Origin: CAVZMI01 sp050011775
GTDB lineage: Bacteria; Bacteroidota; Ignavibacteria; UBA10030; CAVZMI01
Direction of reading: 5' to 3'
Assembly (NCBI GenBank): GCA_050011775.1
Contig: JBEKIL010000013.1
Coordinates: 74,409 to 138,408, forward strand
DNA length: 64,000 nt
The first letter of the stretch is position 1; each line of letters starts with the position of its first letter. Shown here in pieces: positions 26,835-34,566 of this stretch. The notes under the pieces were generated by a model. It saw only the letters and a program-made list of their open reading frames with translations, had not been told where the DNA came from and did no database searches. The translations under genes and the position numbers were made by a program.

Positions 26835-27192
26835 GCATAACGATTTCTATATTCTATTCAAAGCATCGGGCTACTCACACTCAGCCAAAGGTTGTCAGAC
26901 TTCGATCGTAAGATTGCGACGAACAGCTCCGCCGAGCGAAGCGAGGCGAAGAGTCGAGGCATGCTAAATCGAAAAATATTAAGAGGCCCTCGACTGGCCT
27001 CGGCAAGTGGTTCGACAAGCTCACCACAAGATCGGCCCAAGTCGCTCGACGACCTCTACGCTATCTAATTTGCGGGAGTCGTACTTTAGTGCGGGCTGAC
27101 GTTGTAACATTAAATATTTCAGAAAAGACTCCTCGTCATGCCGAGTCCCGCCCTCCTGGCGGGAAGGCATGCTAGATAGTTCATCGTTATTC
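26835..27192. repeat. Weak attC-like inverted repeat filled with dispersed repeats
   Basis: The outer halves are left GCATAACGATTTCTAT (from 26835) and right ending ATCGTTATTC (to 27192), which pair over about a dozen bases. Between them lie dispersed repeats: 26878-26934 (copy of 23062-23118), the palindromic GTGGTTCGACAAGCTCACCA near 27008-27030, and 27101-27183 (copy of 21655-21737). The left core CATAACG lies just upstream of the Trypco1 gene. The assignment as a cassette boundary is uncertain. From 27193 to 27384 only further repeat-like sequence is seen. Confidence 0.4.
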
Positions 27193-27384
27193 CGAGTCCC
27201 ACGGTTTCACATTTCGATCTTTTCCGTCCCACGCCTCTAGCGAAAATCTTTTCCAATTGCGGGAGCGCCTGCCCCGACTCGTTTCTAGTCGGGGTCGTGG
27301 CGCGCCGTGTCATCCGTTCGTGTTCGTTGGCTTGCAATATACCTCGCAATTCCATTCCGAGCGTTAAAGGACGGAATCCTTTTA

Positions 27385-27798
27385 TTATGAGGTGATGAAG
27401 ACCCAAATTTGCACATTTTCAGTTTTGTTGGGAGGTCCTCCCGTTAACCATAATCCCATCTGCGGTCCGACTACATCGAAGGCCTGGATATTTTGACTCA
27501 TGGCCCGGGTAAACATCTGTGACAACGTTGCTCCACTGATTTTTCCCATGTTGACCATGATTTTTTTGGCGCTCGTCGTGCCTACTCTGACATAGACCTT
27601 ATGATAACCACTGAGATTGATAGTATTGCCTGTGTGGGGATCAAGAGGCACCTCAGCTTCGCCATACTGGCTAAAGGTTATTGTTGCCGGCGTATCAACG
27701 AGGCATATGAATCGAGTAGCTGCTAACTGCGCTTTGGCGGTAGGTGCCAGAGCCAGAGTCAGCGCGATAACTGCGAAGACAAATGCGATTTTTTTCAT
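27385..27798 (-). CDS. Small secreted protein of unknown function
   Basis: 137 residues from the ATG at 27798, chosen because AAAGGAG precedes it and it yields a clear signal peptide (IAFVFAVIALTLALAPTAKA). The mature part of about 115 residues is strand-rich (NLSGYHKVYVRVGTTSAKKIMVNMG, TENVQIWVFITS) with a single cysteine. I do not recognise the family. It stands alone between two repeat-flanked gaps inside the island, like an individual cassette. An exported product is unusual among the intracellular conflict genes around it. Confidence 0.65.
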   Translation of the reverse strand: MKKIAFVFAVIALTLALAPTAKAQLAATRFICLVDTPATITFSQYGEAEVPLDPHTGNTINLSGYHKVYVRVGTTSAKKIMVNMGKISGATLSQMFTRAMSQNIQAFDVVGPQMGLWLTGGPPNKTENVQIWVFITS

Positions 27799-27881
27799 GA
27801 CAATTCTCCTTTTTTTATTGGTGTTTGGATTATCGTGCAATTGAATGATTGCTGACATTCAATGGCCGCGTTGTCTGTGAT

Positions 27882-28048
27882 GTATAACGTTTACATTATG
27901 AAAAGGCCCGTGCCGTGCGGAGTACGGCACGAGGTCTCGATTCCACTAAGTGGAATCGGACAACCCCGCATTGTATCTTGCGGTGTGCGTTCCACAACAA
28001 CTCAGGAATACTTATTTCTTGACTTTGACCTTTTATAAAGTGTTATTC
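27882..28048 (-). repeat. attC-like imperfect palindrome
   Basis: Left GTATAAC (27882-27888) and right GTTATTC (28042-28048) are complementary outer cores. Inside them ACATTATGAAAAGGCC on the left pairs with GACCTTTTATAAAGT on the right, with one bulge. Spacers between core and stem are 4 bases on the left and 0 on the right, the same asymmetry as at 31947 and 33364. The loop contains two further perfect hairpins (CGTGCCGT/ACGGCACG and GATTCCAC/GTGGAATC). It lies between the DUF4062-STAND and secreted-protein genes. The attC reading is inference. Confidence 0.5.
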
Positions 28049-28155
28049 GCCATTATATAAGCATCTAATGATAGTTGAATTCAAAATCTTAGACCTCAAC
28101 TCATCAAAATTAACATATAGCAATTGGCGGTACGAAGGTAGTGAAGTAAATGTTT

Positions 28156-30759
28156 CTATCTTTCCTGTTGATTCGAGTAGAATTTTTGACTCAATTTGTT
28201 CACTAACTCCCGCGCGGTTGTCAATTCCTTGTGCTGCAACCGCTCGTAAATCTTCAGGGCTTCTTGAGCCAGCGGCAGTGCCAAGTCCGCGCGCCCTTCG
28301 GCTTCGTACACGCACGCGAGACGATTTTGATTTATGGCAACTAAATCTTGCCGTCCGACTTCTTTCGCCAATGCCAACGCCTGCTCGCACCATTTGTGTA
28401 CCTCTGCCCACTGTTTACGGTCAAACGCAAGATTGCCGAGGTTGCACATATATGTGGCCTGTCCTTCTTTATCCTCTCGTCTTGTTTCAATTTCCAACGC
28501 CTCGCGGTAATACCGCTCTGCTGCATCATAGTTCTTGCGCATACGCTCGATCCCACCTAAATCGGAAAACATAATCGAAATCCATTCATCGTTTTTCAGG
28601 TCGCGAAAGATAACAAGAGCATCTTGATAAATGCGTTCTGTAGTGTCGTACTCTTTGCGTTGCACCGCTATCAACCCACGCATTCGGATGCCAACAGCTT
28701 GCTCAAATTTGGTTCCGCCGCGCGTCCACATCTCGGTGCAGCGGTCTGTCCAAAACACTGCATCGTCGGTACGGGCGCAGTTGAAGTGAATATATGCCAC
28801 TCGGTACGCGTGCCAACCAGCATTGCTCCAATCTTCTATTGCGCGCATTGCTTTGTATGCCTGTGTGTCTATATGCACACGCTCATCCCATCGCCCGCTA
28901 AATGACAGGAACGCATGTAGCGCGAGTGCAAGTTCATTCAACATCCGTGCCGCCTCTTTGTCTCCTACTTTTTCGCCCTGCAAACCCGCTGTTTCCCACA
29001 GCCAATTCGCTGCCGCGTCGAGATTTGTCCATTCGGCTTCAAGGAGGCGAAAGGTTCGGTAATTCTTGCTTCCACCGCCATATCGCTTAGTATAATCCAC
29101 CCAATATTGTGCAAATCGCATTCCCATTTTGCGTGAGTTGTTCACATCAGCAAGAAGTTCATCATGGACAAAAGCACGTGTGAGCGGATGCAGTGTGTAG
29201 CGTTCTTCGCCCGTTAGCACGTCCACCAGCGACAGCGCGCTCAAGCGGTCAATCGTCGTTGTCAGCGCGACGCGTGACAGGTTCGCCACTTGCATCCACG
29301 CCTCGAACGTTGCGGAGGGGACGAAGAACGAGAGTGCACCGAGCGCGGTTTTGTCATTTGTAGTCAATTCTTTGCGCGCTTCTTGAAAAATGAATCTATG
29401 CAAATCAGCGTCGCGATTGCCATGTAACATTTCCAGTGCGCCATCAAACGTCAGTGTGGTGCGCACGCGCATAAGCCCGAGGGTATGCACCAACGCCAGT
29501 GGTGAGCCGTTCGTTTCGTCGTACAATTCCTGCCAGCGCGATTCTATGTGGCGTAGTTTGTTCGTCATTCCCGTATCACGTGCCATTTCATTTTTGATGA
29601 TTCCACGCGCCGCGTCCCAATCCAATTTTTCCACGCGCAACCACACCGCGCCTTCGCCGCCGCGACGTCTACTTGTGATGATTGCTTTGCATCCTTGTGG
29701 CAGTTCGCGCAGAAAATCCGCCATTGCCTCCTGCTCTTCTTTCGACAGCGTTTCAAGGTTATCATATATGAGCAGAGCAGGCATTACACGTAGCGCATCT
29801 AGTAAGGCACGACGTTTTTCACTGCTTGCCAGTTTAGCAATACCTGATTGCCCCAATACACGTGCAGTCTCATTCAAGAATTCGTCGAGCGTATGTGCAG
29901 GAGGATTAAGCTCATGAATACCACTTGGTTCAAGAATATTTTGCTTTGCAGTGATAAATACAAATGCGTCAAACAAGCCTCCTTCCTGCGTGCGATACGC
30001 GGCTTCAATAGCTATCGCACTCTTGCCGATGCCGCCTATACCATCCACGAGGACCCCCCACGTTCGGTCGGTGGGACTGAGCGCGCGCATCACCACGTCC
30101 ATCTCTTTCGCACGACCAAAGAACGCAGCACGCCGTGGTAGGTTGTTCGGAATTCTCGGCGCCAGGACTTGCACAACATCGGGTGTGATGGGCGTTTTAG
30201 ATTGCTCGCCATACTCGAGTAATAATTTTTGCAGATTGTCGAGCAATAATTTTTCAAAAGATTCGGTCGTGTCGAAAGATTGTGTCAAGACGCGAAACTC
30301 GCTCTGCGGTTTTTGAATCTCTTTGAAAAAATTTTTTACGCGCTGTGCCTGCGCTAAATCGGCATCGAGTGGAATCGCACGCATGCAACGATACATCACG
30401 ATGCGTGGTCTGCCGTATTCCTTCCACAGCCGATACGCAATGCGAAATTCTTCTTCCGTGCCAGAGAGATAATCCTTTTGCGTCTGAAGGTCTTTGCCGC
30501 CTGGCGGTGTGCCAAAACGATGCCACAAGATGCCAACGAAAATATCCCACGAGGTCGGTTTGAGTTGGTCGAAGATGATTTGCTGTGGGCGACCCGCGTC
30601 AGGCACGACCCCACGCCAGTCCAAGACCTCAAGCGTCAATCCCAGATAATCCGCCAATGGTTTGAGTGACGTTACGACTGTTTCTAACTTAGCACGTTCC
30701 GTCGCCACGTCGTAGGGTGATGCAAGAAAGATTCTAATTTTATTTAGAATATTAGCCAT
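28156..30759 (-). CDS. DUF4062-STAND NTPase with TPR repeats
   Basis: 867 residues. Residues 6-130 are a DUF4062 domain (IRIFLASPYDVATERAKLE, WDIFVGILWHRFGTP), a TIR/deoxyribosyltransferase-like fold used as effector in conflict proteins. The NB-ARC-type NTPase has Walker A GIGGIGKS at 240-247 and Walker B ALLIYDNLETL near 330, then a winged-helix region and TPR repeats (DTTERIYQDALVIFRDL, NYDAAERYYREALEI) to the end. No membrane segment is present. Architecture suggests a trigger-activated defence or cell-death switch. It is a stand-alone gene. Its base composition resembles the trypsin-STAND gene rather than the core genes. Confidence 0.87.
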   Translation of the reverse strand: MANILNKIRIFLASPYDVATERAKLETVVTSLKPLADYLGLTLEVLDWRGVVPDAGRPQQIIFDQLKPTSWDIFVGILWHRFGTPPGGKDLQTQKDYLSGTEEEFRIAYRLWKEYGRPRIVMYRCMRAIPLDADLAQAQRVKNFFKEIQKPQSEFRVLTQSFDTTESFEKLLLDNLQKLLLEYGEQSKTPITPDVVQVLAPRIPNNLPRRAAFFGRAKEMDVVMRALSPTDRTWGVLVDGIGGIGKSAIAIEAAYRTQEGGLFDAFVFITAKQNILEPSGIHELNPPAHTLDEFLNETARVLGQSGIAKLASSEKRRALLDALRVMPALLIYDNLETLSKEEQEAMADFLRELPQGCKAIITSRRRGGEGAVWLRVEKLDWDAARGIIKNEMARDTGMTNKLRHIESRWQELYDETNGSPLALVHTLGLMRVRTTLTFDGALEMLHGNRDADLHRFIFQEARKELTTNDKTALGALSFFVPSATFEAWMQVANLSRVALTTTIDRLSALSLVDVLTGEERYTLHPLTRAFVHDELLADVNNSRKMGMRFAQYWVDYTKRYGGGSKNYRTFRLLEAEWTNLDAAANWLWETAGLQGEKVGDKEAARMLNELALALHAFLSFSGRWDERVHIDTQAYKAMRAIEDWSNAGWHAYRVAYIHFNCARTDDAVFWTDRCTEMWTRGGTKFEQAVGIRMRGLIAVQRKEYDTTERIYQDALVIFRDLKNDEWISIMFSDLGGIERMRKNYDAAERYYREALEIETRREDKEGQATYMCNLGNLAFDRKQWAEVHKWCEQALALAKEVGRQDLVAINQNRLACVYEAEGRADLALPLAQEALKIYERLQHKELTTARELVNKLSQKFYSNQQER

Positions 30760-30817
30760 TATTACTTACAATACCATTTTTAAGATGATTTCAGTTAACA
30801 CCATTTAGTTTGTAATA

Positions 30818-30917
30818 GGTCATAACGTGTCGCGTAAAAATGACGTTCCGTTATCCCGTACTTTCAGTACGGGATGAGCAACGGGATGTTCGTCCAGTTT
30901 ACACTTTGTTAACTTTT
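30818..30917 (-). repeat. attC-like nested hairpin
   Basis: Outer cores GGTCATAAC (30818-30826) and GTTAACTTT (from 30908) bracket nested pairings in order: GTGT/ACAC, GACG/CGTC, CCGTT/AACGG and a 10-bp tip ATCCCGTACT/AGTACGGGAT. It sits between the PD-(D/E)XK-like gene and the DUF4062-STAND gene. The first stem is only 4 bp and the spacer asymmetry is opposite to the neighbouring sites, so this is weaker evidence for an attC site. Confidence 0.45.
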
Positions 30918-30947
30918 TTACACCTGTCAGCTGTCGTAATTTGCATG

Positions 30948-31925
30948 TTACTCTTTAGCCGAAAACTTAAGGGACATTTGCTCTATTTCAGTTCGCTGTT
31001 TTTGGATTGCTTCTTTTAATTCATTGGATGGTGCGAAGATGTCCTTGAGATAATTGAAGAGCGAATCAAGGCTTCTACAGTCAGAAGTGTGGCGCAGTAC
31101 AATTATCACTTGCGGACAATACTCATTGGCAATGACTGAAAAAACGAAATCGAGACTTTCATTGAATGAATTCAATTTCTGTTTTAGAACATCTGCCGGG
31201 TAAGAATTCTGAAACTTCTGAAAAACGGCCTGATTGTGATTGCGAAGTTCAACGCCAATTCTGTTGCGCAGAACTAAGCAATCATAACTATCTGCCACAC
31301 TTCGGATGTCATCAGCTTTCTCAATGGCGCTAATGCCGATGTCAGCCCTTAATCGATAAAGATTGGCTGTTGTAGTGATGATGGGAATGTGGTAGAAGAT
31401 TACTTCGCCTCCGAGAAGATTGTCGACTTGGTGAATCATTCCATCAATAAATTTTTCGGAAAATGCGTACGACAATTGGGCAATCGCTTGGTTTATTGAC
31501 TTACTATTGTCACCTGTTGTAGCGATCTCGATTCCCTTGGAGCAGAGTGGACCGAACTCCTTCGGGAATAATCCTCCGTATTGGAATTTCAATCCCCTAT
31601 AGAAATGGTCATTAGGATGCAAGAAAGCATTCGGGTAAATCTCAGATGGGCCTCCGTAGCTCTCTGGGACAAATACCCAATCGGTGCTTCGATGGCGATA
31701 CTTGCACTCTATCATTAGGTCAACGTAGTTGTTGCCAAAAACATAAGAAGCATCAATGTCGTAAGAAAACTCTTTGATAGTCCGATTTTCATCATTTTTC
31801 AAGTACGAGTATTCGAAGTCGGCTATCGCGCCTTTCGAGTTGAGATACTTGACCACTTCGAATTCGAGAGGTATACTCGAATGGAGCAGGTGATCCTTCC
31901 ATTTTTTGTTGTCTCGATCTATCAT
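30948..31925 (-). CDS. Putative PD-(D/E)XK nuclease-like protein
   Basis: 325 residues with no membrane segment. The N-terminal third holds a plausible restriction-endonuclease-fold core: a glutamate helix (PLEFEVVKYL), EFSYDIDASYVF with acidic residues on a strand, then VDLMIECKYRH, the ECK triad-like end. The rest has no family I recognise; it contains EVIFYHIPIITTTANLYRL and a region resembling a second alpha/beta unit. It is the only gene between two attC-like elements. A nuclease acting in defence fits the neighbourhood, but the catalytic reading is inference. No clear ribosome site precedes the ATG. Confidence 0.5.
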   Translation of the reverse strand: MIDRDNKKWKDHLLHSSIPLEFEVVKYLNSKGAIADFEYSYLKNDENRTIKEFSYDIDASYVFGNNYVDLMIECKYRHRSTDWVFVPESYGGPSEIYPNAFLHPNDHFYRGLKFQYGGLFPKEFGPLCSKGIEIATTGDNSKSINQAIAQLSYAFSEKFIDGMIHQVDNLLGGEVIFYHIPIITTTANLYRLRADIGISAIEKADDIRSVADSYDCLVLRNRIGVELRNHNQAVFQKFQNSYPADVLKQKLNSFNESLDFVFSVIANEYCPQVIIVLRHTSDCRSLDSLFNYLKDIFAPSNELKEAIQKQRTEIEQMSLKFSAKE

Positions 31926-31946
31926 TCATTTGTCATAGCAAATTAT

Positions 31947-32099
31947 GGCAGATAACGTCCACCGTGGCCACGTCGTGCCGCGCCACCATCATATTTCAAC
32001 TGAGACGCGGCATGGAGCGAGCTCACTAACTTATGATTCCTGCGCTTTTAATTTGCCATTCCAAATGTGCGAGCGTCGTGGCCACGGTTGTTAGCTGCC
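31947..32099 (-). repeat. attC-like site between HEPN and PD-(D/E)XK-like genes
   Basis: Outer cores GGCAGATAAC (31947-31956) and GTTAGCTGCC (32090-32099) are complementary at 9 of 10 positions. Immediately inside, CCGTGGCCACG (31962-31972) pairs perfectly with CGTGGCCACGG (32077-32087). The spacer is 5 bases on the left and 2 on the right. Read on the gene strand this gives R'' GGCAGCTAAC and R' GTTATCTGCC, the layout of an integron attC. Its inner stem differs from that at 33364 while the cores agree. Confidence 0.65.
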
Positions 32100-32115
32100 G
32101 GCACGTATCAGACAA

Positions 32116-32703
32116 TTACATTTGAATCCTGAGCCAGTCCTTTATGAGTAATTCGAACCTAGTAATCTCGTCATCGTTGAGTTCGCAACTGTGCGCGATG
32201 ACGTTGCGAATCTGGTTAAATTGAACCAGGCTTTGCTGCATTGCTTTTTTGCTTCTGATTGTGTCAGAAAAATCGTCCCAGTTCGCATTGAAAATATCGA
32301 TTAACTCTCCAAAGTTGGTGTACGTCAATGGATCTTCCGATCGGATAGAAAACACCGAGTCCTTTTCCTTCTGCTGTTTCTCTTTGACACTGGCTTTTAC
32401 TCCATCTGGCACCTTCTCGTCCCACCAATTCGCCTCGTACTTTTCTTTCAGCCTTTCAGAAATCAAACGTCTGATAGAATTCTCTAAACAGTAATAAAGA
32501 ACATAGAAATCAGCCATCTTCCGTGCCTGCGTTAGGATATCGTGGTCAAATAACTCGGTGTCAACGACTTCGTCTTTTCGCAGAGTCTGAAGATGCCCAA
32601 TTTCAATACCAGAATTCTCTAGCTTTACAAGATCTGCCTCGAGCATCAAATTCTGAATAGCAAACACTTTGAGGCGTTCTGATGCGGGCTGATCACTTTT
32701 CAT
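32116..32703 (-). CDS. Swt1-type HEPN domain protein
   Basis: 195 residues, all-helical. The C-terminal helix carries the HEPN active-site motif: QIRNVIAHSCEL, with Arg166, Asn167 and His171 (RNxxxH). An earlier helix, FYVLYYCLENSIRRLISERL, and the conserved NWW near residue 92 fit Swt1-family HEPN domains. HEPN proteins with this motif are metal-independent RNases in toxin-antitoxin and abortive-infection systems. It overlaps the DUF5343 gene by 11 bases, with AAGGAGAA 8 bases before its ATG, so the two form a coupled pair. Confidence 0.75.
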   Translation of the reverse strand: MKSDQPASERLKVFAIQNLMLEADLVKLENSGIEIGHLQTLRKDEVVDTELFDHDILTQARKMADFYVLYYCLENSIRRLISERLKEKYEANWWDEKVPDGVKASVKEKQQKEKDSVFSIRSEDPLTYTNFGELIDIFNANWDDFSDTIRSKKAMQQSLVQFNQIRNVIAHSCELNDDEITRFELLIKDWLRIQM

Positions 32704-33319
32704 TTAGGATGTTCTCCTTCAGACTTTTGAATATTGCATTGAAAACATCGATCTCAGTTGTAGCCGGAAGATTCAGGTTGATGGTGTAGGAGATACCTAA
32801 AGACTTTAGACCTGAGGTTTTGTCCTTGCCTTCGTCTAAAGGTGTTTCTTCCTCAACTTCTTCCTTCTTGATAGGGTGCTTCGCCTTTTTGCCTTCGAAA
32901 TCCGCTAACTTACAAAGTTCCAAGAATGTACCAACAACATTAGGCAATACTTTGTCACTCTCCGAAGCGCCGGTCAGTGTCTTCAGCTTTGCGGTTAGTT
33001 GTGGCTTGTCCAGTTTGTAGGCGTATTCATTCGCAGTGAACAGCTCGGTATATGCTTCCTTGATACGCTCTGCCATAACCGAACCGGAAAGAGTATCATC
33101 TCTGAAGTTTTTATACGCCTGGGTAGGAACGTTCCCTTGATCGATGAAGCCCAGCCTTTTCAGGAAGGGTAGGAATGCATGATAACTTGATGACTTCAAA
33201 CCCATGACTGTGCTGAGAAAGTCACGGTTGAACTTTGGTGGGACAGAGGCTTTCTTGATTTCCTTAAAGAGATCCGGGATCCCGCCGTAGGCGTTGACGT
33301 AAGGTGGGTACTTTGCCAT
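32693..33319 (-). CDS. DUF5343 family protein
   Basis: 208 residues: MAKYPPYVNAYGGIPDLFKE at the start, a winged-helix-like region (SSSYHAFLPFLKRLGFID), then TLSGSVMAERIKEAYTELF, as in DUF5343 proteins. An acidic linker (VEEETPLDEGKDK) leads to a C-terminal strand-helix unit YTINLNLPATTEIDVFNAIFKSLKENIL. AAGGA lies 6 bases before the ATG. The order DUF5343 then HEPN, with overlap, suggests it neutralises, guides or licenses the HEPN RNase. The pair lies on one cassette between attC-like sites. Confidence 0.7.
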   Translation of the reverse strand: MAKYPPYVNAYGGIPDLFKEIKKASVPPKFNRDFLSTVMGLKSSSYHAFLPFLKRLGFIDQGNVPTQAYKNFRDDTLSGSVMAERIKEAYTELFTANEYAYKLDKPQLTAKLKTLTGASESDKVLPNVVGTFLELCKLADFEGKKAKHPIKKEEVEEETPLDEGKDKTSGLKSLGISYTINLNLPATTEIDVFNAIFKSLKENILNEK

Positions 33320-33363
33320 TTGATTTCCTTTCTTATTGAGTAATCATTTCCTTGGTACGTGCT

Positions 33364-33498
33364 GGCAGCTAACGTCCGCACAAACCACGCTGTACTTTTG
33401 CGAGCTATTAATGGCTCGTTCCTGTGAACAAAAGTGTGGAACGACCACAATATTCCTTATCAACAAAGGGAGTCTCGTGGTTTGTGCTGTTAACTGCA
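33364..33498 (-). repeat. attC-like site between TIR and DUF5343 genes
   Basis: Outer cores GGCAGCTAAC (33364-33373) and GTTAACTGC (33489-33497) pair at 8 of 9 positions. Just inside, GCACAAACCACG (33378-33389) pairs perfectly with CGTGGTTTGTGC (33476-33487). Spacers are 4 bases on the left (GTCC) and 1 on the right. Further in, ACTTTTG/CAAAAGT and CGAGC/GCTCG form a second stem. On the gene strand the right core reads GGACGTTAGCTGCC. Integron attC sites have this asymmetric palindrome with conserved ends and variable middle. Confidence 0.7.
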
Positions 33499-33505
33499 GT
33501 ACCGC

Positions 33506-34537
33506 TCATTCAAGTCTGTATTGACCAGAGTCTAACTGGCGCTGGAGACAATTGAAACAAAGATGTATATGTCGCTCGCTGTCAAAATTAACTTGAGTAA
33601 TAGGTGCTGGCGTGCTGCGTGCTGTGCAACCTTCGAGAGTGAGAGTACACAGACCGATCATCACAGCATTAGTTGGTTTTACCAGCACACCTTCGGTTCG
33701 TCCTCGCAATACGTTTTCCAGCTTGGCAATTTTCTCGTTCTCTTGTTGACTGCGTCGTAATAGCGCTTCCTTCTGAGCAATACGTTGTTGGACAACAGGC
33801 AAATATCGGTTGTTAGCATCGGTTACCCAATCATAGATCCATTGTTTCTTGTTCGGAATATCGGATTCGGAAGCTGGCCAATAAATCTCGTCCCCGAGGA
33901 CTCTAGCGGCATGAATACTAAGAATGTATGAGGTTGGGTGCTCGAACAACTCGGTCCAATCATCATCAGGAGTTTTGTCCAGTTTGAAAACTACGTTGAG
34001 AAGGCCTGGATGCTCATCATCTCTTCCTTCGATCCTCGCATCGACAATGTTTATGAGAAAATCTTCCGAACGTGGACGGGGTGGTTGTCGATGGACTTGG
34101 ATTGAAGGCTCGGTTGCGACGGGTACGAAAAATGCTTTCTCTGGTATTAGTCTTTTCAACAGGGCAGAGAGACCGTATTCATAGCTGCGTCTAAAATCAG
34201 CAAACATCTTGTCACGGAGAAAAACGGGAATCTCACAATTTTCTATGACGATGGGCAGAACGAATACTTGTTTCTTCTCGAGTTCTGTTTCCAGGGCTGC
34301 ATTAAGTTCTTTCTTGACCCACGCTGATTCTACCGAGTTCTTCGACAGAATGACAGCCAGCCACGCACTCTCTTTGATTCCAGCACCGATCCTCTCGTTG
34401 AGTGAGTCGCCCACCTTGAGCTCCCATTCATCGAACCAGACAGGAACTCCTTTAGACTTTAAATCATTCGCAAGTCTACGGACGAAATCGTTGTCCTTCG
34501 AGGAATGGCTTAGGAAAATTCTAGCTGATTGTGTCAT
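33506..34537 (-). CDS. TIR-domain protein with unknown C-terminal domain
   Basis: 343 residues. Residues 4-140 are a TIR domain: RIFLSHSSKDNDFVRRLANDL, VPVWFDEWELKVGDSL, AVILSKNSVESAWVKKELNAAL, with Glu77 at the position of the NADase catalytic glutamate. Residues 165-290 form a separate domain (FLINIVDARIEGR, LLNVVFKLDKTPDDDWTELF, SYILSIHAARVLGDEIYWP) ending in a coiled coil (LLRRSQQENEKIAKLENVL). I do not recognise this C-terminal part; a ligand or partner sensor is plausible. The gene lies between two copies of GTTAGCTGC, like a single cassette. Confidence 0.8.
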   Translation of the reverse strand: MTQSARIFLSHSSKDNDFVRRLANDLKSKGVPVWFDEWELKVGDSLNERIGAGIKESAWLAVILSKNSVESAWVKKELNAALETELEKKQVFVLPIVIENCEIPVFLRDKMFADFRRSYEYGLSALLKRLIPEKAFFVPVATEPSIQVHRQPPRPRSEDFLINIVDARIEGRDDEHPGLLNVVFKLDKTPDDDWTELFEHPTSYILSIHAARVLGDEIYWPASESDIPNKKQWIYDWVTDANNRYLPVVQQRIAQKEALLRRSQQENEKIAKLENVLRGRTEGVLVKPTNAVMIGLCTLTLEGCTARSTPAPITQVNFDSERHIHLCFNCLQRQLDSGQYRLE

Positions 34538-34566
34538 AGGTTCTTTCCAAATTGTTGAACGCCATT

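Noticed and set aside
26858..27040. Short minus-strand ORF within the repeats at 26.9 kb
   Set aside because: It is composed entirely of dispersed repeat sequence and has no ribosome site.
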